Of a stretch of 33,066 nt of DNA, positions 16,566 through 24,823 are shown one piece after another (the first letter of the stretch is position 1; every line of letters starts with the position of its first letter). The notes below the pieces were generated by a model. It did not search any database and was not told where the DNA came from. It saw only the letters and a program-made list of their open reading frames with translations. Source of the stretch: JBOGJG01 sp050747825 (GTDB taxonomy: Bacteria > Acidobacteriota > UBA6911 > RPQK01 > JBOGJG01); contig JBOGJG010000242.1 in the NCBI GenBank assembly GCA_050747825.1, positions 1 to 33,066 of the forward strand, given 5' to 3'. A program made the position numbers and the translations under genes.

Positions 16566-17333
16566 ATGCCAAAAGAAGAAAGCACTCTTGCGGTTTTCCT
16601 GGATTTCGAGAATCTCGTGCTGGGATTCGAAAAAGGAAAAATTCACCAGAAATTCGATATTAACCGAGTCCTGGAGCGATTGGTCGAAAAGGGAAAGGTG
16701 ATTGTCAAGAGGGCCTATTGTGACTGGGGCCGCTACGGGGAGTACAAGCAGCAACTGCACAACGCTGCCTTCGAGATCATCGACATCCCCAAGCGCTCCC
16801 AGGGCGGCAAGAACTCGGCCGACATCCGCTTGTGTGTGGACGCCATGGACCTCTGCTACCACAAGGAGCACATCGATATCTTTGCCATCCTTTCCGGGGA
16901 CAGCGATTTCTCTCCCCTGGTCTCCAAGCTCAAAGAAAACGGCAAGTACGTGATCGGACTGGCGACCAAGGAAGCCGCCTCGAATCTCCTGATCGACAAC
17001 TGCGACGAGTTTTCCTACTACGAAGACCTGGTGGACGGAGGGATGAAGCCTCCCGAGCTTTCCGCGCGCATCCCAAAGGAGAAAAGGCCAGCCTTCGACC
17101 TGCTGGTCGATACCATCCTGGCGCTGATGCGCGAGAATACGGATATCCTCTATTCGTCGCTGATCAAGCAAACCATGAAGCGAAAACAGCCGGCCTTCAG
17201 TGAGTCGCGCTACGGCTTTCGCACTTTTTCCGAGTTGCTCAAGGAAGCGGAAAAGCAAAAGCTGGTGGTCCTCAAAGAGGACGCCCGCAGCGGAACCTAC
17301 GTCGTCACCGGCTTCGGCCAGGCTTCCAAGTAG
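16566..17333 (+). CDS. NYN-domain (LabA/DUF88-like) RNase with C-terminal winged-helix
   Basis: A 255-residue cytoplasmic protein from the ATG at 16566. The NYN (PIN-like) domain spans about 1-155, with acidic residues in FLDFENLV (Asp13), SADIRLCVDAMDL (Asp86, Asp92) and AILSGDSDFSPL (Asp112, Asp114) forming the expected metal site. A C-terminal segment (about 175-250, including GFRTFSELLKEAEKQKLVVL) looks like an OST-HTH/LOTUS module, which binds RNA in related proteins. This architecture fits a metal-dependent RNase acting on structured or bound RNA; the target is unknown. It is flanked by the repeat upstream and ADOP debris downstream, and ends with TAG. Confidence 0.85.
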   Translation: MPKEESTLAVFLDFENLVLGFEKGKIHQKFDINRVLERLVEKGKVIVKRAYCDWGRYGEYKQQLHNAAFEIIDIPKRSQGGKNSADIRLCVDAMDLCYHKEHIDIFAILSGDSDFSPLVSKLKENGKYVIGLATKEAASNLLIDNCDEFSYYEDLVDGGMKPPELSARIPKEKRPAFDLLVDTILALMRENTDILYSSLIKQTMKRKQPAFSESRYGFRTFSELLKEAEKQKLVVLKEDARSGTYVVTGFGQASK

Positions 17334-17350
17334 TCAGTCAAACGTGTCCG

Positions 17351-18004
17351 AGTCAGATCAGAGGCAAAGCGATCTCGCCACCAGCGGTGGCTGAGGACCA
17401 CGACAGCAGGCTGCTCCTGCTCGTCTTCAAGAACACGGCCCACACCCGAGCGGACGCCCAAGCCTGCAAAGTAGTCGTCCGATCCGAGACCCGCTGCACC
17501 TCGACCCATTCCATAGCCTCGCCTTCACCGATCTCGATACGACTTTGGAACCAGGCGAAAACGTGGGAAAACGCGGGCACATTTGTGCGCATCCACTTGG
17601 ACGAGAGCTTGCGGTTCAAACACCGGCAGGGGTCGCAGCACGAGCGCTTCGAGCAGGCTGAAGACGGCCGTATTCGCTCCGATGGCCAAAGGGAGCGAAA
17701 GCACCGCGACAGCGGTGAAGCCCGGGTTTCTGCCAAACAGGCGAAAGGCGTAACGACAATCCCTTAGAAACTCCTCCAGCCATTGGGTTCTTCTCGCGTC
17801 GCGGCAGCGCTCCTCGATCTGGGCCATGCCGCCAAATTGGCGCAGGGCTTCGGCTCGGGCCTGTTTCGCTGACATGCCGCGGGCCACGTTTTGCTGGATT
17901 AATTGGTCCAGATGATAACGAGGTTCCTCGCCGAGCTGCTGTTCGACTTGTCGGCGACGAATCAATGATCTGAGACGCAAACGAAACACGTCCAGTATAC
18001 GCAT
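17351..18004 (-). pseudogene. ADOP/MacB-like ABC permease, 5' fragment
   Basis: The minus strand starts with MRILDVFRLRLRSLIRRRQV, then LGEEPRYHLDQLIQQNVARG, the N-terminal prefix domain of acidobacterial ADOP permeases. The first membrane part follows (FLRDCRYAFRLFGRNPGFTA and LAIGANTAVFSLLEALVLRP). It stops at 17525. A second frame then gives DYFAGLGVRSGVGRVL and PAVVVLSHRWWRDRF, the next conserved part of the family, and the homology ends near 17351 beside the NYN gene. Normal proteins have about 800 residues, so roughly the last three quarters are gone. Confidence 0.8.
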
Positions 18005-18016
18005 GGCTACCTCCTC

Positions 18017-18127
18017 TCAAGCCATATCCAGCACAAGAGCCACGGCGCCCGAGAGCCGCTGCCAGGTTGCCAGTTCTTTCGCCAATTGCCGTTGGCCGGC
18101 CGCTGTCAATGAATAATACTTTCTTGA
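18017..18127 (-). pseudogene. PadR-family regulator, 3' fragment
   Basis: Only the C-terminal 35 or so residues remain: SRKYYSLTAAGQRQLAKELA, then TWQRLSGAVALVL. RKYYxLTxxGxxxL is the hallmark end of PadR-type winged-helix repressors. The stop lies 12 bases before the ADOP start, the standard PadR-ADOP operon order. The 5' part has been replaced by the region leading to the next divergent gene. Confidence 0.8.
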
Positions 18128-18179
18128 CACCATCTCCGGTGCTATCGTGGAAATAGGGGGTCGGGGAGCAGGTTCAGCC

Positions 18180-18812
18180 ATGCGAATGAGCAAAGTGGTG
18201 CTGATACTCGGAATTGTGCTGGGGGTAGCCATCGTCTTGTTCGTCCTCTGGCCAGAAGATGAGGAGGAGCCGGCTGCGGCGGGCGGGCAGCAGGCGCCGA
18301 CTCCTTCTGGACGGTCGCCTCAGGTGCGGCCGGTTGACGAGGCCGCCCTTCAGGCGTTCAGCTCGAGAGCGGCCGAGCAGGCCGAGCTTTTAGAGGAGGC
18401 CGAGGATGAGGTTCCCGACCTGGACGATGAGAGTGAGCCTGCCGAGATTGACGCTTTCCAGCGGCGAATAAAGGGCGAGGTTCAGGAGAAGGCACGTCCT
18501 GAGCGCGGCCGATTTTTCACTCCACAAGCCGCCCTACAGATTTGCCGGCTCATCGAGAACGAGCTGGCTGGCCCGAACGGAGCCACGTTGAGAAGCGCCA
18601 TTTACGGCGACGAACATCGCCCGTCCTTCACAGTAAAGGTCGGCCAGACTTACCCTGAAAACCACGCTCTGTCCACGGTCCCGCCCGCGCTGCTGATGAA
18701 GCTGCCCAAATTGCCGGAAGGACTGGAGTACCGGTTTGTGGGAAAAGGCCTCATCCTCCGCCACGACGCGTCCAATCTGATCGTGGACCATGTTCCCGGA
18801 TGCCTCCCCTGA
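18180..18812 (+). CDS. Membrane-anchored acidic protein of unknown function
   Basis: A protein of 210 residues with one N-terminal membrane helix (KVVLILGIVLGVAIVLFVLW). A long acidic, low-complexity linker (EDEEEPAAAGG, then LLEEAEDEVPDLDDESEPAE) leads to a compact C-terminal domain (about 130-210), including LMKLPKLPEGLEYRFVGKGL and NLIVDHVP. Similar C-terminal domains occur in uncharacterised proteins of related bacteria in my memory, without a known role. The topology suggests anchoring in the inner membrane with the domain in the periplasm. It converges on the kinase-like gene, with stops one base apart. Confidence 0.65.
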   Translation: MRMSKVVLILGIVLGVAIVLFVLWPEDEEEPAAAGGQQAPTPSGRSPQVRPVDEAALQAFSSRAAEQAELLEEAEDEVPDLDDESEPAEIDAFQRRIKGEVQEKARPERGRFFTPQAALQICRLIENELAGPNGATLRSAIYGDEHRPSFTVKVGQTYPENHALSTVPPALLMKLPKLPEGLEYRFVGKGLILRHDASNLIVDHVPGCLP

Positions 18813-18813
18813 C

Positions 18814-20421
18814 TTACTGCCGTTCGATTCCTATGACTTTTTTCGCCCCCTGGTTGCGGATGTAGACATCCACTGCTTTGGCCCATCCCTCCTGCAGGGG
18901 TCGTGATTGGGTGTGGGTCCTCAACCGCACCATGGTGTAGGGAGCGTCCAGGTGGGGGAGGGGGATGGAAAGGCCGCGGACAGATCCCTCTCTGTCCAGG
19001 GGCGTTGAGAGGGAGCGCTCATTGTCCAGGACAAACCATTCATAATGATAGCGGTCGGCCCGGCCCAGGCCCGCCTCCTCACCCAGATTTCTGAATTGCA
19101 AGCTGGACCCCAGGACTCGGAAATCGTCCAGCGGGTTAACCTGCGCGAAGTAATAGTGGAGGATCTTGTCACGCCTGCGGATCAGGGTTTCTGCCAGGTG
19201 ATTTTCGTCCTCCGGTTGGGCGATGCGGCCAGTCCTGACCAGGGCTCGAATCATCTCATTGCTGAAACGGGCGACAATCTTTGAAGCCCAAAATCCGTCG
19301 GCCGGAAGCATCTGTTTGAAGGCAGGGTTAGGGTGAGTGGTCTTCCATTTGGGCGGATCGAAGTGCTCTGCTTCAAAGTGCCCCGATACGGGATAATCGG
19401 AGAACTCGACGTCCTGCCAGGAGCGCTCCCAGATTCCCAGCGTGGTGGCGGATTTCAGAAGGGGTCCCCACTCCAGACCGTATTCATGGCCTGAAGCGGG
19501 CGTTTTGGGGCGGTACGTCCCGCTTCCAAAGCAGTGACCGAAATCAATCAGGTAGTGTTTGACAATCTGGCGGCCGTTCTCGTTAACGTAGACGTCCAGC
19601 GTATTCAGGGCTCGAGCGTCGTTGTCATTCAGCCAAGAAGCCAAAACCCGCAGTCCCCTCAACTCGCGGCGATTCTCATGGGGAAGGACGTCATTGGGAT
19701 CATCCGGGCGCGTACCGCTGTAGAGAAAGAGGCCCAGCGGCTGGCCCTCGACTTGAAGGCTGGCCAGCGCCTGCAGCTTGCCATCCTCCAGACGGGCCGC
19801 CTCCTCCAGGATTCCCTCCAGCTCCCGCCGGGAGACTTCTCCCTTTTTCCCCGCCTCAGGATCAAGTTCAATTCGGGCGGGATCGATGGACACCAGGTAG
19901 TTCTCAGGGACGTTATAGCCAAAAGCGTAATAGAACTTGGTAGCGATCACTTCGCTGGAGGTCGAAAGCTGCGGATGAGTGCGGACATCGAACTTCACAA
20001 AGTACGTATCGCCGCGTGCGTCCTGCATCACGAATCCCGGGGAGGTTCCTTTCGACTTGAATTGGACCACCCGCCAGGGGCGCGACAGGTCAGGACCGCT
20101 TCCGCGATTGGGCCCCTGGATTAGTTCGTCCATCGACATTGTTCGCACTCCGATACGGTTGGTGAACCAGTCCGAATCCGGTACTTCTCCCAAAGTGTTG
20201 ATGTTCAGCGCCTGCGAGACTTTGTCGTCCGACGGTAGCAGGAAGATCGAGGCAAAATAGTACCCTATCCTACTCTCATCGAAGGGAGCGGGCTTTGGAA
20301 TGGACAGACGGGGCTCGATCCAGAGAGGATCGTCAGGGAAAAACCTCTGAGAAAAAACAGAAAGCGAGCAGGACCATGCGAGACTTGTGATTGCCAGCCA
20401 TTGCTTTACCCGTGCGCGCAT
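18814..20421 (-). CDS. Secreted protein with kinase-like motifs
   Basis: A 535-residue protein with a signal peptide (about 1-24, ending SVFSQ). No family name comes to mind, but kinase-fold landmarks appear in the right order. TYFVKFD has Lys143, and SSEVIATKFYYAFGYNVPEN has Glu157 on a helix. ASWLNDNDARALNTL has Asp268 and Asn273 in D-x4-N spacing, and HYLIDFGHCFGSG has Asp293 in a DFG. HipA, PI3/4-kinase-like and secreted FAM20-type kinases share this logic. I infer a divergent periplasmic or secreted kinase-like protein; activity is unproven. Its start lies 10 bases after the stop of the Omp85-type barrel gene, so the two are probably one operon. Confidence 0.65.
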   Translation of the reverse strand: MRARVKQWLAITSLAWSCSLSVFSQRFFPDDPLWIEPRLSIPKPAPFDESRIGYYFASIFLLPSDDKVSQALNINTLGEVPDSDWFTNRIGVRTMSMDELIQGPNRGSGPDLSRPWRVVQFKSKGTSPGFVMQDARGDTYFVKFDVRTHPQLSTSSEVIATKFYYAFGYNVPENYLVSIDPARIELDPEAGKKGEVSRRELEGILEEAARLEDGKLQALASLQVEGQPLGLFLYSGTRPDDPNDVLPHENRRELRGLRVLASWLNDNDARALNTLDVYVNENGRQIVKHYLIDFGHCFGSGTYRPKTPASGHEYGLEWGPLLKSATTLGIWERSWQDVEFSDYPVSGHFEAEHFDPPKWKTTHPNPAFKQMLPADGFWASKIVARFSNEMIRALVRTGRIAQPEDENHLAETLIRRRDKILHYYFAQVNPLDDFRVLGSSLQFRNLGEEAGLGRADRYHYEWFVLDNERSLSTPLDREGSVRGLSIPLPHLDAPYTMVRLRTHTQSRPLQEGWAKAVDVYIRNQGAKKVIGIERQ

Positions 20422-20431
20422 GCAAACCTCC

Positions 20432-21754
20432 TCAAAAGGCCGCCCCCGTGGTCCAGTTGATTCGGCTGCCTTCCCGGCTTCGGCTCCAGTCGATTCGAAA
20501 GAGCACGGAATCGGGAGTTTTCACGCGCGCACCGAAGCCATAGCTATTTTCCAGGTTTTTGAAACTGAAATCAGAGAACTGCGGGAAGACCTTGCCGGCG
20601 TCATAAAAAAGGGCCAGCTCGAGAGTCGGAATCGTCTCCCAGCGATACTCGGCGGACATGTAGAGCAGGTTGTTGTCCTGAAAGCGAAAACTGTCGAAGC
20701 CTCGAAGCGTATCGCTGCCGCCAAGCCAATGCTGGAGGTAGAAAGGAACGCGGCTGCCGGCCGCGGGATTGTCCGACGAGGTAAAGAAGCGCAGCGCGAG
20801 AATGCGCCGTTCGTTTCCCAGGGGCAAATACTGGCGGGCGTCGAAAGCAATGCGGTCGAAGCGCAAACCGTGGCTGCCTCGGTCATCAAAGCGGGAAACG
20901 ATCAGGCCTGCAATGCCTCCGGAGTGGGGACTGCCCGGCTGATCGCGATAATCGGCCAGCAAAGCCGAGCTGAAATGAAGAATATCGGGCTGACGGCCCA
21001 GGCCCGGTGCCGATCCAGGAGAGAAGGCTGTCACGGTATCCGCAAACCGGTCGTCGCTGCCGGGCCCGATTTCAAACTGAAGCAAACCGGCTCTGAAAGA
21101 TGTTCCCAGCCAGCGATTGAACTGGTATTCTGCCACTCCTTCCCAGGACGCTCCCCGCAAGAGGTAGTCGGAGCGGCTCTCCAGGCGGGAGGTGGGGCCG
21201 ATCCCGAAGAAGTCCTGCTGTGGAAAATGGCGATAGCGCAGATCGGCGAAGAGCGACAGGCCCTGTTCCTTCACTTTCTTGCCATCGAATTGGGATGTGA
21301 TTTTTTGGTCGGGAGACTCAAATCTCAATCGGTTTGCGCGTTTCCTGATTTTGCCCAACCTCAACTCGTAGAGCTGATAGCCTCGTATCGAGAACTGGGC
21401 CGCCGTCTCGAATCCTATGGGCCAGCCACTTAGCTGCGGGTTCTTGTAAGCAACCCCGCCCGCCAGTCCTGAGCCGGAGGTTACGGAGCCGAATTCCGGC
21501 GAAAATCCCGCATTGTCGCCGGATACTGTAGATTTCTGCATCAAGCCTTTTTCTTCCAGCCAGAGGAAGAATCTGTCCAGCGCCGGAATCTCGACCGGCT
21601 CCATAGCCTCGAACTTCGCCCTCTTCTTTTCCAGCCACCACTCGGCGCGGCTCTTGTATTTTGCATCCGAATCGCCAATTTGGGCCATAGTCCAGTGAGC
21701 ACTCAGCCCCCAGACAATCAAGAGAAACAGGCCGATGTGACCTCTCATTTTCAT
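20432..21754 (-). CDS. Omp85/BamA-like outer-membrane barrel without POTRA domains
   Basis: A 440-residue protein with a signal peptide (MKMRGHIGLFLLIVWGLSAH, cleaved near AQ at 24-25). A short periplasmic stretch of about 75 residues contains AEWWLEKKRAKFEAM, and a beta-barrel follows to the terminal Phe. The barrel carries GGSDTLRGFDSFRFQDNNLL, matching the conserved RGF/RGY lid-loop motif of Omp85 proteins, and FRIDWSRSREG near the end. BamA has five POTRA domains and about 800 residues; here POTRAs are absent, as in surface-antigen (D15-like) orphan barrels. It is the first gene of a likely two-gene operon with the secreted kinase-like protein, suggesting a shared envelope job. Confidence 0.8.
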   Translation of the reverse strand: MKMRGHIGLFLLIVWGLSAHWTMAQIGDSDAKYKSRAEWWLEKKRAKFEAMEPVEIPALDRFFLWLEEKGLMQKSTVSGDNAGFSPEFGSVTSGSGLAGGVAYKNPQLSGWPIGFETAAQFSIRGYQLYELRLGKIRKRANRLRFESPDQKITSQFDGKKVKEQGLSLFADLRYRHFPQQDFFGIGPTSRLESRSDYLLRGASWEGVAEYQFNRWLGTSFRAGLLQFEIGPGSDDRFADTVTAFSPGSAPGLGRQPDILHFSSALLADYRDQPGSPHSGGIAGLIVSRFDDRGSHGLRFDRIAFDARQYLPLGNERRILALRFFTSSDNPAAGSRVPFYLQHWLGGSDTLRGFDSFRFQDNNLLYMSAEYRWETIPTLELALFYDAGKVFPQFSDFSFKNLENSYGFGARVKTPDSVLFRIDWSRSREGSRINWTTGAAF

Positions 21755-21863
21755 CTGGCAGTGTTACGAAGCAATCGCCGGGCCAAATCGCTGGAGCGAC
21801 AAGGAGAGGGCGAGTGAGTGAGGGGGAGAGCGATAGATGGGGAAATTTTCCCTGAAAAGACAG

Positions 21864-21927
21864 AGCCACGGATGGCACGGATTAACACTGATCCAATCCG
21901 TGATCATCATCTATGCAATCCGTGGCT
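21864..21927. repeat. Nested inverted repeat upstream of the phosphoesterase gene
   Basis: Outer arms agccacggat (21864-21873) and atccgtggct (21918-21927) enclose an inner pair cacggatt / aatccgtg. The motif resembles short palindromic repeats that recur in many environmental genomes. It lies between divergent promoters for the barrel gene and the phosphoesterase gene. Confidence 0.7.
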
Positions 21928-21959
21928 TTATTGGCATGGCCCTTGCTTGATCCATCTCC

Positions 21960-22916
21960 ATGCGTCGATCCTGTTTCTACCTATTCCTCATTACCGGTTT
22001 TCTTTTTTCCCGCGGTCCGAGAGAGTACACCCCCATCGAGGCGCCGCCGCCGGGCCTCGTGCTCCCGCTTGAAGAAGATTCGGTTAGATTTGCTGTAATT
22101 GGGGACGCGGGCACCGGAGACCAGGAACAATACGAGGTGGCCCGCCGGATGCAGGAATATCATGCCCTTTACCCCTATGAGTTCGTAATCCTCCTCGGGG
22201 ACAATATGTATGGCGGGGAAGATCCGGATGACTACCGCCGTAAGTTTGAAGACCCTTACCAGGGCCTGCTGGACCAGAACGTCAAATTTTACGCCTCGCT
22301 CGGCAATCACGATGAGCCGGCCCAGCGCTTTTACGAGCTTTTCAATATGGGAGGGGAACGCTATTACACGTTCAAATATAACAGCGTCCGGTTTTTCGCC
22401 CTGGACAGCGATTATTTTGATCCGGAGCAACTGAGCTGGCTGGAGGAAGAGCTCGAGAAGAGCGGATCGGACTGGAAAATCTGCTTCTTCCACCATCCCA
22501 TTTACTCTTCCGGCGCCACCCATGGCCCGGACGAGGCGCTGCGCCAGGCTCTGGAGCCTCTGTTTATGCAATACGGCGTCAACGTCGTCTTTGCCGGGCA
22601 CGAGCATTTTTACGAGCGCATCAAGCCGCAGAACGGCATCTACTATTTTATCTCAGGCGCGGGAGGCAAGCTGCGCCGGGGCGATATCCGCACCAGCCCT
22701 CTGACGGCTTCAGGCTTCGACCAGGACAACAGCTTCATGCTGGTGGAGATCGTGGACGATTCGCTTTACTTCCAGGTGATTTCCCGCGCGGGCCAGACGG
22801 TGGATTCCGGAGTGCTGGGGCGACAAGATATTCAGGAATCCAGAATGGATGTAGGTACGGCCAGCGGCGAGTGGAGGGCCTCGGCAAATGGGACGCCGCA
22901 CGTAAATCCGCGATAG
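21960..22916 (+). CDS. Secreted metallophosphoesterase
   Basis: A 318-residue protein of the calcineurin-like phosphoesterase superfamily, with an N-terminal signal peptide (about 1-18). The two-metal site motifs are complete: GDAGTGD (Asp49), LLGDN (Asp81), SLGNHDE (Asn116, His117), FFHHP (His178/179) and FAGHEHFYER (His214, His216). The pattern is close to purple-acid-phosphatase-like and tartrate-resistant phosphatases, so it probably removes phosphate from extracellular or periplasmic substrates. The last 30 residues (after VLGRQ) are less conserved and may be an extension into flanking DNA. It is divergent from the barrel/kinase-like pair. Confidence 0.85.
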   Translation: MRRSCFYLFLITGFLFSRGPREYTPIEAPPPGLVLPLEEDSVRFAVIGDAGTGDQEQYEVARRMQEYHALYPYEFVILLGDNMYGGEDPDDYRRKFEDPYQGLLDQNVKFYASLGNHDEPAQRFYELFNMGGERYYTFKYNSVRFFALDSDYFDPEQLSWLEEELEKSGSDWKICFFHHPIYSSGATHGPDEALRQALEPLFMQYGVNVVFAGHEHFYERIKPQNGIYYFISGAGGKLRRGDIRTSPLTASGFDQDNSFMLVEIVDDSLYFQVISRAGQTVDSGVLGRQDIQESRMDVGTASGEWRASANGTPHVNPR

Positions 22917-23058
22917 CGGGCCAGAGTTTCTTTAGCTCGCTGGGCAGGAATCTCAATAAAGGTATTCGGCTCGAAGCCGATGGTGTGCCTGGGACCATTA
23001 TCATAGGCCGCCGGCTGCCGGGATGAATTGCTGCTCATCGACCTGCCTTGACCGCCTG
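22917..23058. other. Short intergenic region
   Basis: It separates two convergent genes. A minus-strand frame (22832-23038) overlaps the phosphoesterase 3' end and includes GFEPNTFIEIPAQRAKETLA, but has no family I recognise; it may be a gene remnant. Confidence 0.3.
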
Positions 23059-23742
23059 CTACTGCCGGCGAGTCCCCTGGGTGGGCGGAGGGGGAGCCTC
23101 AGGCAGAGGCTTGATCTGAATATTCCGAAAATAGACTTTGCTGTCGGGATTCATGACCTCGCCCGGGTGGACCTGCAGCGCGATATGGCCTATACGCGGA
23201 ACCCCCTGAGTGGTCTCGGCAGTGTGCTGGAAATCGGTGACGATGTGGCCGTTGAGCCAGAACTGAATGCGGGCCGGTTCGCCCTGGATCTGGATCTTCA
23301 CATCATTCCAGTCGTCTTTCTTGAAATACTTTTCGCCTTCAGGGTTCCTGAACACTGAGCCCTGGGTCCAGGGGAGATAAAGCGCGCCGATGTTTCCGTC
23401 AGGACGATAGTCCAGAGTCACCTGATGGCTTTTGCCGTCCTCTCCCACGCGCAGGAAAACACCGCTGTCCGCCGGCCAGTCCAGCTTGGTTTCAAGAGTC
23501 AGGATGAAATCGTCGTGCCTGCTGTTGGTGATCAGAAAGCCACCCTTGCCGGGCGGATCCTGAGAGCCGACGATGGCGCCGTCAATCACTTCCCACTTGC
23601 CGCCCATATCAGAAGCGGGCAAGCCGGTGTGCTTGCGCCAGCCGTCGAGAGTCTCCCCGTCGAATAAGGAAGTAAAACCCTCTTCGGGTGTGAAGGCCAG
23701 GAGAAAAGTAGCCACTACGATAAGTAAAAGCTTTTTAATCAT
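23059..23742 (-). CDS. DUF1080 protein (3-keto-disaccharide hydrolase-like)
   Basis: A 227-residue secreted protein from the ATG at 23742, with a signal peptide (MIKKLLLIVVATFLLAF). It has the full DUF1080 pattern: FTSLFDGETLDGWRKH at the start, GKWEVIDGAIVG, FILTLETKLDWPADSGVFLR and IQFWLNGHIVTDF, ending YFRNIQIKPL. The domain has a concanavalin-like lectin/glucanase fold, and members cleave 3-keto-glycosides. A proline-rich tail (PLPEAPPPPTQG) ends the protein. Its start overlaps the end of the DUF3500 gene by eight bases, so the two are co-translated. The pair suggests degradation of an outside carbohydrate or polymer, but the partner's role is unknown. Confidence 0.85.
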   Translation of the reverse strand: MIKKLLLIVVATFLLAFTPEEGFTSLFDGETLDGWRKHTGLPASDMGGKWEVIDGAIVGSQDPPGKGGFLITNSRHDDFILTLETKLDWPADSGVFLRVGEDGKSHQVTLDYRPDGNIGALYLPWTQGSVFRNPEGEKYFKKDDWNDVKIQIQGEPARIQFWLNGHIVTDFQHTAETTQGVPRIGHIALQVHPGEVMNPDSKVYFRNIQIKPLPEAPPPPTQGTRRQ

Positions 23743-24769
23743 GGGAACGGGGGTGCGAATGATGGGCGCTGGTGGTGTAATGCTCGCCCAGCAGGTCCTT
23801 TCCGAAGTCGTTCTCCAGGTCGCGCCAGACCGTGTGGATGTGGTTCGCGTTGTTTTGGGTATTGTCGTATTCAATGAGAAAAGTCGGACCCTGAATGCGG
23901 TAATAGTGCGGCTCTCCGCGCCCAGTCCCGCCCGCCCAGGCGAAGTGAATCTTCTCCAGCCCGGCTTGGCGAATCCTGGCGAGTTCCGCTTCCGCCAGCT
24001 CCGGCTGAAGGCGACCGACATACACATCGATTAAGGCGCTCAAGATTTCCTTTTGGCTTCGATCCATCTGAGCCAGGCTCACCCCGACAGGATCGCCGAT
24101 CTCGGCCTGGCGCGAGGTCCCGCTGACGATATCCCGCGGCGCCTGGACATCGATAATGACTCTCTCTGTTAGGCTGCCCTGGAAAGTCGCCACGAGCTGC
24201 CTTCCAAGGTCTTCTTCGGCCTGCATGACGCGCAGGCCCTGATGTGGTCCCTGACGGACTTCACCCGGGTTGGCGCCATAAAACATCGGCAGGGCCGAGA
24301 TCTTCCCGTCATTGACCGTATAATTCAGGGAGAGGTGGTGGCCTTCCACGCGCCAACCCCAGGCCCGCGTCGCAGACGGCTCTCCAAAGATCGAAAAGAA
24401 GTAGCCGTCGGGGTCGCGCCGGGGGGCGTTGTTTTCCATCACGTGCAGAATCTGGTCGAGATACATCACCTGATTGGCTTTGATGTAGCCCTGCGGACTC
24501 AGTCCGCTGGCCAGAAAGCCTTGGGCCAGCTTGCGCTGCCCCGCCGCCATGTCTCTGAACGGAAGTCCCTTTCGTTCGCGCGGGATGAAATGCCAGTTGA
24601 AGCGCTCTTCATCCTGGAAGGCGAAAGTGGCCCGCTCCTGCAATTCGGGAGATAAAGACACGAGAAACACCCGGGCTGCTGCGGCCATTTCGGAAGCGGA
24701 GCCATCGTCGTTTGCAAACCAAGCCAGGCAGGCCAGCGAAAGAGTCAGAAGAAGAGCCAGTTTTTTCAT
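23735..24769 (-). CDS. DUF3500 secreted protein
   Basis: A 344-residue protein from the ATG at 24769 with a signal peptide (MKKLALLLTLSLACLAWFAN). Family-typical phrases include RFNWHFIPRERKGLPFRDM, GDPVGVSLAQMDRSQKEIL and HFAWAGGTGRGEPHYYRIQG, then FLIEYDNTQNNANHIHTVWR. These are hallmarks of DUF3500, of unknown activity and often encoded by Planctomycetes and Acidobacteria. The His/Asn/Asp-rich end (ANHIHTVWRD and HHSHPRSHD) could bind a metal. The start with the signal peptide is preferred over the 12-codon longer frame. It overlaps the DUF1080 gene, and its own start lies downstream of the c-di-AMP cyclase gene on the same strand. Confidence 0.85.
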   Translation of the reverse strand: MKKLALLLTLSLACLAWFANDDGSASEMAAAARVFLVSLSPELQERATFAFQDEERFNWHFIPRERKGLPFRDMAAGQRKLAQGFLASGLSPQGYIKANQVMYLDQILHVMENNAPRRDPDGYFFSIFGEPSATRAWGWRVEGHHLSLNYTVNDGKISALPMFYGANPGEVRQGPHQGLRVMQAEEDLGRQLVATFQGSLTERVIIDVQAPRDIVSGTSRQAEIGDPVGVSLAQMDRSQKEILSALIDVYVGRLQPELAEAELARIRQAGLEKIHFAWAGGTGRGEPHYYRIQGPTFLIEYDNTQNNANHIHTVWRDLENDFGKDLLGEHYTTSAHHSHPRSHD

Positions 24770-24823
24770 GGGTAATCCGGAGATTGAATTTAACACACTT
24801 CTCAATCGCGCAAAATAGCGAAA

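Noticed and set aside
20387..21433. 348-codon forward frame opposite the Omp85 barrel
   Set aside because: It is a shadow of the barrel gene, whose signal peptide and RGF motif are clear on the minus strand.
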